Below are positions 1-7,750 of a stretch of 10,737 nucleotides of DNA, piece by piece; within the stretch, counting starts at the first letter, position 1, and each line of letters opens with the position of its first letter. The notes beneath the pieces are model-generated. The model worked only from the letters and a program-made list of their open reading frames with translations, was not told where the DNA came from and did not search any database. Position numbers and translations under genes: made by a program. The DNA lies in assembly GCA_001970855.1 (NCBI GenBank), contig LSSN01002478.1, positions 1-10,737 on the forward strand, given 5' to 3'. The DNA comes from Smittium culicis. Lineage: Eukaryota > Kickxellomycota > Harpellomycetes > Harpellales > Legeriomycetaceae.

Positions 1-1130
1 AAAAATCGAATTTTTTTATGAAAAATTTACATTGTTCCAATGTATTTTGTTATTTTTCATTAGTTTGGATGCTTTTGAAATTTCAGATTATTTATCTTGT
101 GGGATTTTTTTGTTTTTTATAGCTTTAAATATTTTTCGGGTTTTTGATTTAAAATTTTGTTAGATGCCTTGAAGATATTTATTAATCGATAATACATTTA
201 TAATTCTATATATATGTGGGTCATTCAGGTTTTTTCCCCTCAAATTTTACTTCTTCAGTAATGCTTTCATCTAGTGCTATTAATGTCGGTCCTTCGAGTC
301 TACTGATTTCAGATGTCATAGACTTTATTTTCCTAATTTTTCTCAAAAAAAATCTTTTTTTCAAAATTATTTATCACATTGTTTTTAGTTGACGCTTGAT
401 TTGATCCTCATTTCAAAGAATTTAATGAATTAACATTTTTATTTATATTTTGTCTTATATACCTCTGGGAAAATAAGCTTCATGATGTAACCTAGATAAG
501 ATTATTTTTTATTTGGCACATTTTATTAATATTTTTTGTGATTATCCTTCATAGTTCCTTTTTTTGCTCACTTTTATATATATTAGTGATCAATTAGCCT
601 TAGGAGCATATTTTGGGTTCAAAAAATTTTTTTGATCAATTTACTTTCTTCTAGCACATTAATAAATTCACGGTTATTACCATTTCAGTTAGATAAATCA
701 TCTAAATATAGTTGATAATATTTTATAAAAACTTTTTTTTTTGCATTTCTGAGGTTCACTGATATAGCTATTTTTGTCTTTTTATCCAACTCATGGCAGT
801 ATTTCTTCCAGCGTTCAGGTTTTTTTTAGAGAATTTTCAGATCACCGGAGAACGTACCCTCATAGTTCATATATTTTCCGCACAAAAATCGATATTTCTT
901 GGCACTTAGACTTTCTTATTATTTTTTTTAGATTTCTAGATGGACATTTCCCCTTATATTAGTGAATATATGCAGGTATACCGATAAATTCGCCTAATTT
1001 ATTAGCTTTGTGTATATATCTTTAGATATTTCCATATTTTTGGATTTTCAAATAAAGGTGATGTATGTAAATTATTTCTAATTCGTATTCATATGGGAGG
1101 TTCTTTATGAACGGGTCGTTTTTTAGTATA
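1..1130. other. AT-rich gene-free stretch, T-rich on + strand, possible retroelement debris
   Basis: There is no intact gene here. The + strand is markedly T-rich (many runs of 6-10 T) up to about 1060, so the minus strand is A-rich, as coding strands of many fungal retroelements are. On the minus strand, read with several frame changes and stops, a YLDD tetrapeptide is encoded at 708-697. About 81 codons further on an RYI motif is encoded at 464-456, followed by a K/G and an F-E-K. The order and spacing recall the YxDD box and post-RT connection of Ty3/gypsy pol, but the residues before YLDD do not match well. I treat this as possible decayed mobile-element sequence, not an annotation. Confidence 0.25.
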
Positions 1131-2078
1131 AAGTGTTAGAGTGTACAAAATCGCATAAAAAGTCATTTCATTCTTTTAACAAATAAAAATAACAAAAATA
1201 AATGAAAGAACAGAAAAATCGAATTGCCTTCTAAATTCCGCCAATAGTGTTTAAAACTTTTGAGTGCTCAAGTTAAAACAATTAAATCGAAACAAAGTAC
1301 TCTCTTCGTTCAGAATCCCATATATATCAAACGAAAAGAGCCAATGGTCTACATCCTCCTGAATAGTTACGCCAAAATTATTAATTTTTATTGCATTAGA
1401 AGGACTAAGTTGGCCATTATTAGGAGTAGTTGTGTTTTGAAAATTACTGGCTATAGAGCTAGTAAACTCGTGAAATTGGGACTTAATTAATTTGATATTC
1501 TAGGACATGTGTACATCTTGTTCAAAAGAAGTATTTAAATATTTTTATATAAGCTATTTATGCTTAAAATTAGAGTAACTAATATGAGATATTGAGTTTG
1601 AAACCTGGCAGAGTTACCAAAAATTCAGATTTTTAGTTATTTATCAGTGTAAAAATTTAAATCGTGATGGTGTTGAATTTAGTTGGTTATTATCTTTGGT
1701 GTTTTAGTTCAACGATTTATTTAAAATACCTACAAAGGAGGCTAATTAGTATAAGTAAGATAAATAATAATTATTTTAACTAAAATTTCAAATGATTTCA
1801 GAAATGATATTCAAATAGGATTATTAAGCTCAAGTTCAAAAACGAGTTTTTAAAACAAAATTTAATTATTGAAATTTTAAGGATTGTATTATTTTCAGTA
1901 AGCACTGGGTTGGATAAAAAGTACCTCCCTCTTTCCTAGATAAGTTGGTATATGGTTTAAATATATTTTTTATTTGCCTTATTATTGTTTTTTGTCTTTT
2001 TTTTTTTTAATTTATTATTATTTTTTCTATTCTATTTGGCCTAGGTAAGGTGTCTAATTCTAGGTAAAGTAATTATAC
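1131..2078. other. AT-rich intergenic stretch with one unconvincing short ORF
   Basis: The T-skew of the preceding kilobase ends here and A and T become balanced. One 76-codon open frame (+, 1260-1490) exists, but its start has no leader-like context, its composition equals the flanks, and no family is recognisable. Its last ~25 codons loosely echo the retropepsin pattern (hydrophobic pair, S-S-C, then LVKLGLN), yet the catalytic Asp is absent. I do not call it a gene. Nothing else is supportable. Confidence 0.35.
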
Positions 2079-2116
2079 GATTTCCTAAATATTTATTGAT
2101 TTCCTAAATATTTATC
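2079..2116. repeat. Two-unit 19-bp tandem repeat
   Basis: Two adjacent 19-bp units (2079-2097 and 2098-2116), each beginning GATTTCCTAAATATTTAT, differ only in the last base. It lies about 40 bp before the left end of the first MITE copy. It is probably a local slippage duplication, with no function implied. Confidence 0.85.
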
Positions 2117-2159
2117 TGACACTATGATAAATTCTTAGATCAGAGCATTTTAATTTTTA

Positions 2160-2348
2160 CCATTTCCCGCCCAGCACTCATTAAAAAAATCAAATTTATG
2201 ATTCGTTTATGATTTAAAAGGGTTTTTATTATTTGCAGCTATTAAAAGATAAACCAATTATTGAAATAGCCACGGAATTAAAGTATTTTATTTAAACACT
2301 GTTGGCTATATTTTATCAGTCAAATTCAGTCTACAGTCCGTGAAAGGG
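2160..2348 (-). mobile_element. piggyBac-like MITE, older copy
   Basis: This 189-bp non-coding element is a reverse-oriented copy of the one at 2943-3129. Its first 61 bases (2160-2220) match the reverse complement of 3129-3069 at 55 of 61 positions without a gap. Its right terminus, read inward from 2348, begins CCCTTTCACG exactly like the other copy, and an AAATATAGCCAA block is conserved inside. The expected TTAA target duplications are decayed: the left flank is TTA with one base lost, and the right flank is CTAA (2349-2352). The left terminal CCC reads CCA. No transposase is encoded, so it is a non-autonomous element. The lost target sites suggest that it is older or was under no constraint after insertion. 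Confidence 0.8.
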
Positions 2349-2352
2349 CTAA

Positions 2353-2938
2353 GGAGATGTGTATTACATACAAATTATGTAAGATCAGTAGTTAGCTAAG
2401 CACAATAATCAATGTCACTAATTAGCTAGATTTTACCTCCTATAGCTTTGTTGGTTAAGGATCGGTAGGTAACAAATCGCTAAATAATGATTTATTTTAC
2501 TATGTGATTATATTTTATCGACTCCATGTAGTAATTATTATCTAGCGAGGATCAAAAAGTGAATCCCTGCTCTTGTCTATAATAAAATACTTTACAAATA
2601 ACGTAAATCGTAAATCCAATAAACATCAAACAAAAAAAGCCTATAAAATATTAGTGCAATAAATCGCAAAATTTCAAATTGCAATAATATAACTATTTCA
2701 TATTTTACACATCAATCGGGAGAATTAGAAAAGTGTGAATGTAATTTTATTGGCAATTAAATAAATGGAAAGTGTTATTTTTTAAAAAAATATTAAATTG
2801 TCATATAGAAAGCTAAATAGACTGATTTGTAAAAAAAGCTCAATAAATCATGGTGTGAATTGTAATTGCTTTTGGATTGTTATTATGTATGAAATTGAAA
2901 ATGTTGATTATTTAAATATTTTTTACATATAAAGCGAT
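2353..2938. other. Intergenic DNA between the two MITE copies
   Basis: This is about 590 bp of AT-rich sequence with no open frame above background and no RNA gene that I can see. It separates the two inverted MITE copies. It does not look like transposase coding sequence, so the pair does not read as one larger element with long inverted ends. Confidence 0.5.
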
Positions 2939-2942
2939 TTAA

Positions 2943-3129
2943 CCCTTTCACGAGCGGTAGACCATTTTTGATCTACCAAATATAGCCAATTGTGTATAAC
3001 TACTTTACTAAAATTCCGAAGCCTTAATAGTTATTAGTTTATTGTACTAAAAAAAAATAATTAATTTGCTTATAAACCATAAACGAATCATAAAATTGAT
3101 TTTTTTAAAGAGTGCTGGACGGGAAAGGG
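2943..3129 (+). mobile_element. piggyBac-like MITE flanked by intact TTAA sites
   Basis: The 187-bp element lies between TTAA at 2939-2942 and TTAA at 3130-3133. The left end reads CCCTTTCACGAGCGG and the right end, inverted, CCCTTTCCCGTCCAG: imperfect terminal inverted repeats matching at 11 of 15 positions. TTAA target duplication together with CCC-starting termini is the hallmark of piggyBac elements. A subterminal hairpin (GGTAGA 2956-2961 with TCTACC 2972-2977) fits the subterminal inverted repeats that piggyBac transposases use. No open frame encodes a transposase, so mobilisation would need an autonomous relative elsewhere. A second copy of near-equal length lies at 2160-2348. A few other superfamilies also use a TTAA target, so the family call rests mainly on target site plus termini. 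Confidence 0.85.
2956..2977. repeat. Subterminal hairpin inside the MITE
   Basis: A perfect 6-bp inverted repeat (GGTAGA/TCTACC) with a 10-nt loop starts 13 bp inside the left MITE terminus. In the older copy one arm survives only in part (TGTAGAC read inward from the right end). It is probably part of the transposase recognition region. Confidence 0.6.
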
Positions 3130-3133
3130 TTAA

Positions 3134-3726
3134 CAACCTCCATTAAATTAAAGAGTATTTTTAATGGAGTCAATAAAATATACAAGTTAAAACGTAATAT
3201 TAATTTTCGAGATGACATTTTAGTGGTCATAATGTAACTTTTTTTTTTTTGGTTGTTGAGTGGGTTAGATTGAGCAGGAAAAATATCAAGCAAACCTCTA
3301 GTTGTGTTAAAGATTATGTATTCAGTAAAAATAATCGCAGGGTGTATAGGTATTATTTCATAAGGGTTTTTTTATAGCGTGTAGATGAAGGAAGGCGGAA
3401 AGCAAAATTAGATAAAATAGTTTGAGGAATTCAGATGATTATTGCTAATGTTTGATTTGCTTGTTTTTTGTATAGATAATAAAAATGTATTTCCATAGCG
3501 CTGTGTTTAGGAGGAGTGAATTATATGATATTTTTCTTTGTTTGGTTTGGTAATAAAGCAATATAGCGTATATTCGAACTACACAGTAAATTTGCAGGAC
3601 GCTCCACGTGCTGATAGTATACTTATGGCGGCGTTATAATTGAAAATAAGATTTTTTACTAATTATTTATTGCCGACTACTGAATGGGCATTTAATAATG
3701 TTGAGCATTAAAAAATAGTAGCAAAT
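3134..3726. other. AT-rich intergenic stretch
   Basis: No gene is visible. An E-box palindrome CACGTG lies at 3605-3610 in a locally GC-richer patch (about 3595-3640), which could be a bHLH binding site but has no nearby gene start to serve. The ATG-initiated minus-strand frame across 3293-3105 runs through the MITE boundary and is spurious. Confidence 0.4.
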
Positions 3727-3745
3727 GATTGGATTGGATTGGATT
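3727..3745. repeat. GATTG microsatellite
   Basis: Three perfect GATTG units plus GATT are followed directly by a T run. This is a short simple repeat. Confidence 0.9.
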
Positions 3746-3819
3746 TTTTTTTTACATAAAAAAGTTGTAGCAATGGAGATACATTTGAGCGAAAAAAGGC
3801 TAACTTTCTTTTTTTATAT

Positions 3820-4140
3820 AGCGACGAAAAAGAGACAAGAGTGGGCGGGTAAGTTACGGAGGCCCCGATACTGTTCACGAAGGCCGTTTTAATCCAATAA
3901 AATTGATGCGATAGGAGTGTTAATATGCGTTCATTGGCCACTAGTGACTGCATTGTGTGGGGGAGAGATGGGTGCTGGCCAATGGGTACGAGGGGATAGT
4001 GGTAGTGTGATGTAAGCAATTTCGAAAATCCTGCAGGGCAGCAGCGGCATGCGGGGTGATGGAGTTGGGTAGTAGCTAGAAATTGATAGAGCGACCAGGG
4101 CGTGGCTGCAGGTCAAAGTGCGGCAAAAAGTGCAGAAAAA
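3820..4140 (-). other. GC-rich, G-over-C skewed island of unknown nature
   Basis: In this window high GC otherwise marks coding exons, yet this ~320-bp patch is GC-rich without a convincing gene. The + strand has far more G than C. The UTRs and leaders of the window's recognisable genes are G-poor on their sense strand, so the skew suggests a minus-strand transcript. Overlapping minus-strand frames of 70, 71 and 103 codons chain from 4325 to 3708, but their products show no recognisable domain, just low-complexity Pro/Ser/Leu-rich sequence. It may be the leader or remnant of a minus-strand gene, a non-coding RNA, or a distal control region of the transporter gene. CCAAT occurs at 3979-3983. 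Confidence 0.3.
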
Positions 4141-4574
4141 AAGCACGATTGGTGCAACGACTTGTAATTTCCAAGGAAACTGCTTTTTTTTCTAGCAAAG
4201 CGCAATAGGAGATTTACCAGGGAAAAGGGAAAAAAAAGCAAACCTGAAATCTTCCCAACACTAAAACAAATCTGAATCCCTCCACCCCTTTCGCGTCCCA
4301 ACAATTTCAAGAAAAAGTGTTTCATAATTGAATTGTTCCTATTTGTCTGGGATAAGAAATTAATAGATTATTTTAGGACAGATAGAAAAAAAATAAAGTA
4401 AAAAAAGCCACACTAGTTAACGAAAAAGAAAAAAAAAATAATAGGCGTGGCTTATTATATCTTTCCTAATTGTTCCTTTTAATGTTTTAAGTGCCATTTA
4501 TTTTTTCTTTCTTATGACTGTTCAAAACTAAAAAAAAAGTATCGCTACTGCTCTTATCGACATACTCGCGCGCT
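4141..4574. other. Upstream region of the transporter gene with a 7-bp inverted repeat
   Basis: This is AT-rich non-coding DNA. It holds AAGCCAC (4405-4411) facing GTGGCTT (4447-4453) across 35 nt. The 9-mer GGCGTGGCT occurs at 4444-4452 and also at 4099-4107 in the GC-rich island. The recurring GTGGCT core may be a transcription-factor site, but that is only a guess from recurrence. No open frame here is convincing. Confidence 0.35.
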
Positions 4575-4798
4575 TTTTTTCCACCCCCTTCTATTCACGA
4601 CTAGTACTTCCCATACATCTGCTCATTTGTTCATACCTGTATTTCATTTATTCTAATCTCTCATCCAACTCCAAAAGCCTCAATTCAATCCAAACTACAT
4701 TTATAAAAAAATACATCCTTCATACTAACAACAAACGGCATCATATTAGCAATAGTGTTACAAATTTCGCCATTAAATCGTTGCTGTAAAAAGAAAAG
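4575..4798 (+). promoter_or_regulatory. Promoter and 5' leader of the NIPA-type transporter gene
   Basis: From about 4575 the + strand becomes almost free of G and rich in C, T and A, a leader-like composition that lasts to about 4735. A TATA-type box, TATAAAAAA, lies at 4702-4710, 89 bp before the ATG. There is no upstream ATG between it and 4799, so the first ATG is the start. The start context AAAAGATGG has A at -3 and G at +4, which is favourable in fungi. Transcription start sites cannot be placed from sequence alone. Confidence 0.55.
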
Positions 4799-6128
4799 AT
4801 GGTGGATCCCAAATACGTTGGCATGACTTTGGCGCTAGTGTCGTCATTAGCTATCGGCTCGAGCTTTGTGCTAACAAAGATGGGCCTAAACTCTGCGAGC
4901 AAGAAGTACGGGTCCGCCACGAAAGGCCTGAACTATTTCAAATCGAAGATCTGGTGGCTCGGCATGATCTTTATGGCGATTGGCGAGTTTGCTAATTTCG
5001 CCGCTTACTCCTTCGCGCCCGCCATCCTCGTCACACCGCTCGGCGCATTAAGCGTTATTGTCGGGTAAGTGTTCTCACGCTATGATACTATTTATGCTAT
5101 CCAGATAAACTGTTCCATTTATTTAATTATTTCTTTGTTTTTTTTATATTGTAAATAGGGCAATACTTGCGTCTCTGATTTTGGGCGAGCGCATCAATTC
5201 AGTTGGGAAAGCCGGTTGCGCACTGTGCTTGCTGGGCGCCCTGCAGGTAGTTTTGAATTCGCCGGAAGATCCTAAAATCAGCAGCGTCGTCGAGATAATG
5301 GGATATGTGACGAAGCCGCTGTTCATGGCATACTCCACTGTGAGTTTCGTGGTGGTCTTTGTGTTTATCACGTACATGGTTCCGCGCTTTGGATCGCGGA
5401 CGCCGCTGGTTTACTTGACGATATGTTCGCTGAGCGGCAGTTTCACCGTAGTTGCGTGCAAGGCCCTGGGCATATCGATCAAGCTGACGCTCGAGGGCAA
5501 GAACCAGCTGAAGTACGTGTCGACGTACGTGTTCTTGCTAGCCGTCGTCGGCTGCATCATGCTGCAGCTCAACTACTTCAACCGGGCGCTGGCCAGCTTC
5601 GACACGAACGTCGTGACGCCCATCTACTACGTGCTCTTCACAACACTGACCATCGTTGCCAACATGATACTGTTCAACGGGTTCAGCGGCACTCCCGACG
5701 CGTTCGTGTCCATCCTCAGCGGGTTCTTCACGCTGTTTATCGGCGTGTACCTGCTCAACCACTCGAAATCGGCCGCGGCTGCAAGCGGCAGCGCCGACAT
5801 CATGGACTACGACAACTTGTGCGAGTCTGCAGCGTCATTGCCGACCAGCTCAAGAACCAGCTTCGACCTGCAGGAACTCGACTTTAATGCGCGGTACTCG
5901 GGCAAAAACGGCGCCCGCCTCTCCAACTCAAACTCAATCGACGACAGCGGGTACGGGTACGTCTACACGAACGGCAGCAGCGGTGACGAGCATAACGGGT
6001 CCGACTCTTTGTTCGACCTCGAGCGGAATAGCAGCTGCGATGAAATCGATAGAAACAACAACTTTCCATTAAAGCATACGGGCGTCAGCAAGAACGGGTA
6101 CGAGCAAATCTTGTTTGAAGCGCCTTAA
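4799..6128 (+). CDS. NIPA-family magnesium transporter (two exons)
   Basis: This encodes a predicted 411-residue membrane protein of the NIPA/DUF803 family, known in animals, plants and fungi for Mg2+ transport. The coding sequence joins 4799-5064 and 5159-6128; the splice restores a Gly codon (residue 89) and the family run LGALSVIVGAILAS. About nine hydrophobic segments lie near residues 7-27, 52-71, 74-96, 104-121, 145-162, 171-191, 209-226, 239-261 and 269-289. Family hallmarks are visible: IGSSFVLTKMGL near 19-30, the WWLG...GE..NFAAYSFAPA.LVTPLGALSV block, GCALCLLG after TM3, and GKNQL...QLNYFNRAL...PIYYVLFTT. A hydrophilic Ser/Asn/Asp/Gly-rich tail of ~120 residues (290-411) probably lies in the cytosol and is typical of a regulatory or unstructured extension. 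The cation is inferred from the family; plasma-membrane or endosomal location cannot be decided. The gene converges on the pyrophosphatase gene. Confidence 0.93.
5065..5158 (+). other. Spliceosomal intron in the transporter gene
   Basis: The 94-nt phase-2 intron starts GTAAGT and ends ATAG after a T-rich tract. Reading through it meets a stop at once (TAA at 5066). Removing it joins two halves of a conserved NIPA motif in frame. TTAAT at 5123-5127 is a plausible branch site, 32 nt before the acceptor. The donor is GTAAGT, not the rigid GTATGT of budding yeasts. Confidence 0.93.
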
Positions 6129-6284
6129 AAAAAGAGTTTATATATACATTCACTATATGTCCGATCATTATATTATTATTTATGTTACTTTTAATTAAAA
6201 GAGATTTCCATTTAGTATAATTATGAGAATGGAAGTAAAACAACCCTACAAAACTTGTGCCAACATTTAACTTTTTTTTTTGAT

Positions 6285-6297
6285 AATAAACTTTATT
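6285..6297. terminator. Palindromic bidirectional poly(A) signal between convergent genes
   Basis: AATAAA (6285-6290) on + and AATAAA on - (TTTATT, 6292-6297) are separated by a single C, giving a 13-bp near-palindrome. It lies 157 bp after the transporter stop and 201 bp after the pyrophosphatase stop. A T10 run lies just before it on +. Composition flips here: G-poor to the left, G-rich to the right, as expected if both transcripts end around this point. Confidence 0.6.
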
Positions 6298-6429
6298 TCA
6301 TATGGTCAAAAAATTAAAAAACAAAGTGAGAATATGGATGAAAGTATAGAAAGAAATTTTAATATGGGAAGTGGGGATGGAGAGGAAGAGTGGTTAAAAA
6401 TGTTTTGTACATGAAAAAGATAAAATTGA

Positions 6430-6440
6430 GGGGGGGGGGG
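6430..6440. repeat. G11 homopolymer in the pyrophosphatase 3' region
   Basis: An uninterrupted run of 11 G (C11 in the pyrophosphatase transcript) sits in a purine-rich stretch (about 6360-6490). It is the only long G/C homopolymer in a window full of A/T runs. It is either a mutable microsatellite or a structure-forming tract in the 3' UTR. Confidence 0.9.
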
Positions 6441-6497
6441 AGTAAGAAGCGAGATAAGCTTGAAAAGAAAAAAAAAGGAAAAAGGCAAGTTGAATAT

Positions 6498-7358
6498 CTA
6501 TATTTTGGAGGCATTGAAGTACCATTTGAATAGGGACTGGTTGACGCTTGGAGGGGGGACGATGGTACCAGCAGCCTTGATATCTTGGGCATTATCGGAA
6601 AAGTTAGGGGTCAAAGGGTCGGAGGAGTTGACGGTAGCAATGCCCTGGGCGTTTTCTTTGGAGGCAACGAGTTTTTTCCAGAAAGCGTTGGTTTCGTCGA
6701 TGACGGCGGAGGCGAATTTCTTGTCTTTGGCCTGGCCGTTGAAGGCGAACTGGTTCTCGCCTTTGCCGTCGGGGATCTTGTAGAGCTTGAACCACTCGAC
6801 GGAGGCTTTGAGGAGGCCGGGGAGGTACGTCTCGACGTCGTCGATGTCGTTGATTTTGGGAGCAAGCGGGTCGGTGACGTCGATGGCGATGACTTTCCAG
6901 TCGGTCTCGCCTTCGTCGATGAGGGCGACGACGCCAAGGACCTTGACCTGCTTGATCTGGCCGGTGTAGCCGACTTGCTCACCAATCTCGATGACATCGA
7001 GCGGATCGTTGTCGCCAGCACAGCCCGTTGCTTGGTCGATGTGCTCGGGATTTTCCCAGGTTTGTGGGAAGGCGCCGTAGTTCCATATGTAGCCGTGGTG
7101 CGGGAAAGTGTTGCAGACGTACCTCAGCTTGCCCTTCTTGACGTCCTGGACTATGGGATTGAAACGCTCTTTGGTCTTGATCTCCAGCTTGGCGTTGGTC
7201 CAGCGCGGAATCTCTACTACCATGTTCAAAACTTGCTTGTCGGCGGTGGCGTAGAGTGGGACGTCGTGGAAGAAGGACTGGACTACACCGTCCTTTTCGA
7301 GGTACACCTTGTACTCCATAGTGTCTGGTTGGCCAACAACTCTAGTTTCAAAGCCCAT
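6498..7358 (-). CDS. IPP1: Inorganic pyrophosphatase (soluble, family I, fungal type)
   Basis: The enzyme hydrolyses PPi to two phosphates with Mg2+, pulling forward nucleic-acid, tRNA-charging and lipid-activation reactions in the cytosol. The 286-residue protein matches yeast Ipp1 (287) in length and colinearity. All active-site residues are present, shifted by one from yeast numbering: E49, K57, E59, R79, Y94, D116, D118, D121, D148, D153, K155, Y193 and K194. The signature DNDPLDV spans 116-122. The start is fixed by alignment of MGFETR...[10 protein letters not shown] with the family N-terminus. Codon use is strongly GC-ending, as in highly expressed genes. A T-rich tract ending TTTTAG sits just upstream of the ATG (acceptor end at 7364) and may close a 5' UTR intron. 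The C-terminus ends -SKI, resembling a peroxisomal PTS1. Confidence 0.97.
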   Translation of the reverse strand: MGFETRVVGQPDTMEYKVYLEKDGVVQSFFHDVPLYATADKQVLNMVVEIPRWTNAKLEIKTKERFNPIVQDVKKGKLRYVCNTFPHHGYIWNYGAFPQTWENPEHIDQATGCAGDNDPLDVIEIGEQVGYTGQIKQVKVLGVVALIDEGETDWKVIAIDVTDPLAPKINDIDDVETYLPGLLKASVEWFKLYKIPDGKGENQFAFNGQAKDKKFASAVIDETNAFWKKLVASKENAQGIATVNSSDPLTPNFSDNAQDIKAAGTIVPPPSVNQSLFKWYFNASKI

Positions 7359-7750
7359 CTCTGCTAAAACAAAAAAAAAATTAAATTTGGTTGGGAGGTA
7401 AAAGAAAGTTTTATGCTTTTTTAGCTGAAAAAAAAAAATAAAGTAGCTTTTAGTGAAAATAAAAAAACTTGAGGAGCTCTTTTTAAAGGTAAAGCTTTTA
7501 CGAAGGGAAATTTTTTTTAATTTTTTTTTTTTTTAAACAGCCAAGTTTGCTATGAAGGTCTAATATGGATTGTGCGAGAGCAAAATGAAAAATAAAAAAA
7601 GGGTTTAATGGGTAAGGATTAGGTACAAATAAGGGCTCAATATAGTCTTCTTACTAATAAGCCAATTTGCAGAAATTTTTGCTGCCTTTTTTTTTTTGCT
7701 CCTTCCAGCAATAAACACACAATATGGCTAAAAAAAAAAAAAATTTTATT
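7359..7750 (-). promoter_or_regulatory. Upstream region of the pyrophosphatase gene, possible 5' UTR intron
   Basis: The minus strand is G-poor and T-rich, like the other leaders in the window. A T10-GTTTTAG acceptor-like motif ends at 7364, five bases before the ATG. A second, TTTTTTTTTTTCAG, ends at 7425. A donor-like GTAAGA begins at 7654. Splicing 7654-7364 would remove a 291-nt leader intron, but the region lacks a stop-based test because it is non-coding. No clear TATA box is seen. Confidence 0.35.

Noticed and set aside
774..962. 62-codon + frame in the T-rich left region
   Set aside because: It is Phe/Ile/Ser-rich from T runs. No family is recognised, and the minus strand of the same bases reads more like degraded coding sequence.
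2157..3133. A single larger transposon with the two MITE copies as its long inverted ends
   Set aside because: Each copy has its own pair of termini and near-equal full length. The 590 bp between them encode nothing like a transposase, and the outer and inner boundaries are both TTAA-like.
3550..3620. tRNA-like TTCGAA loop with a 5-bp stem on the minus strand
   Set aside because: The invariant C closing the T loop is missing, and no acceptor, D or anticodon arms can be fitted.
5423..5887. 154-codon alternative + frame inside the transporter gene
   Set aside because: It is an Arg/His/Gln-rich shift-frame product of GC-rich coding DNA. The transporter frame carries the conserved membrane segments.
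6585..7367. 260-codon open frame on + strand, antisense to the pyrophosphatase gene
   Set aside because: It is the shadow of a strongly codon-biased gene. The product has no family resemblance, while the minus strand gives a complete pyrophosphatase with every catalytic residue.
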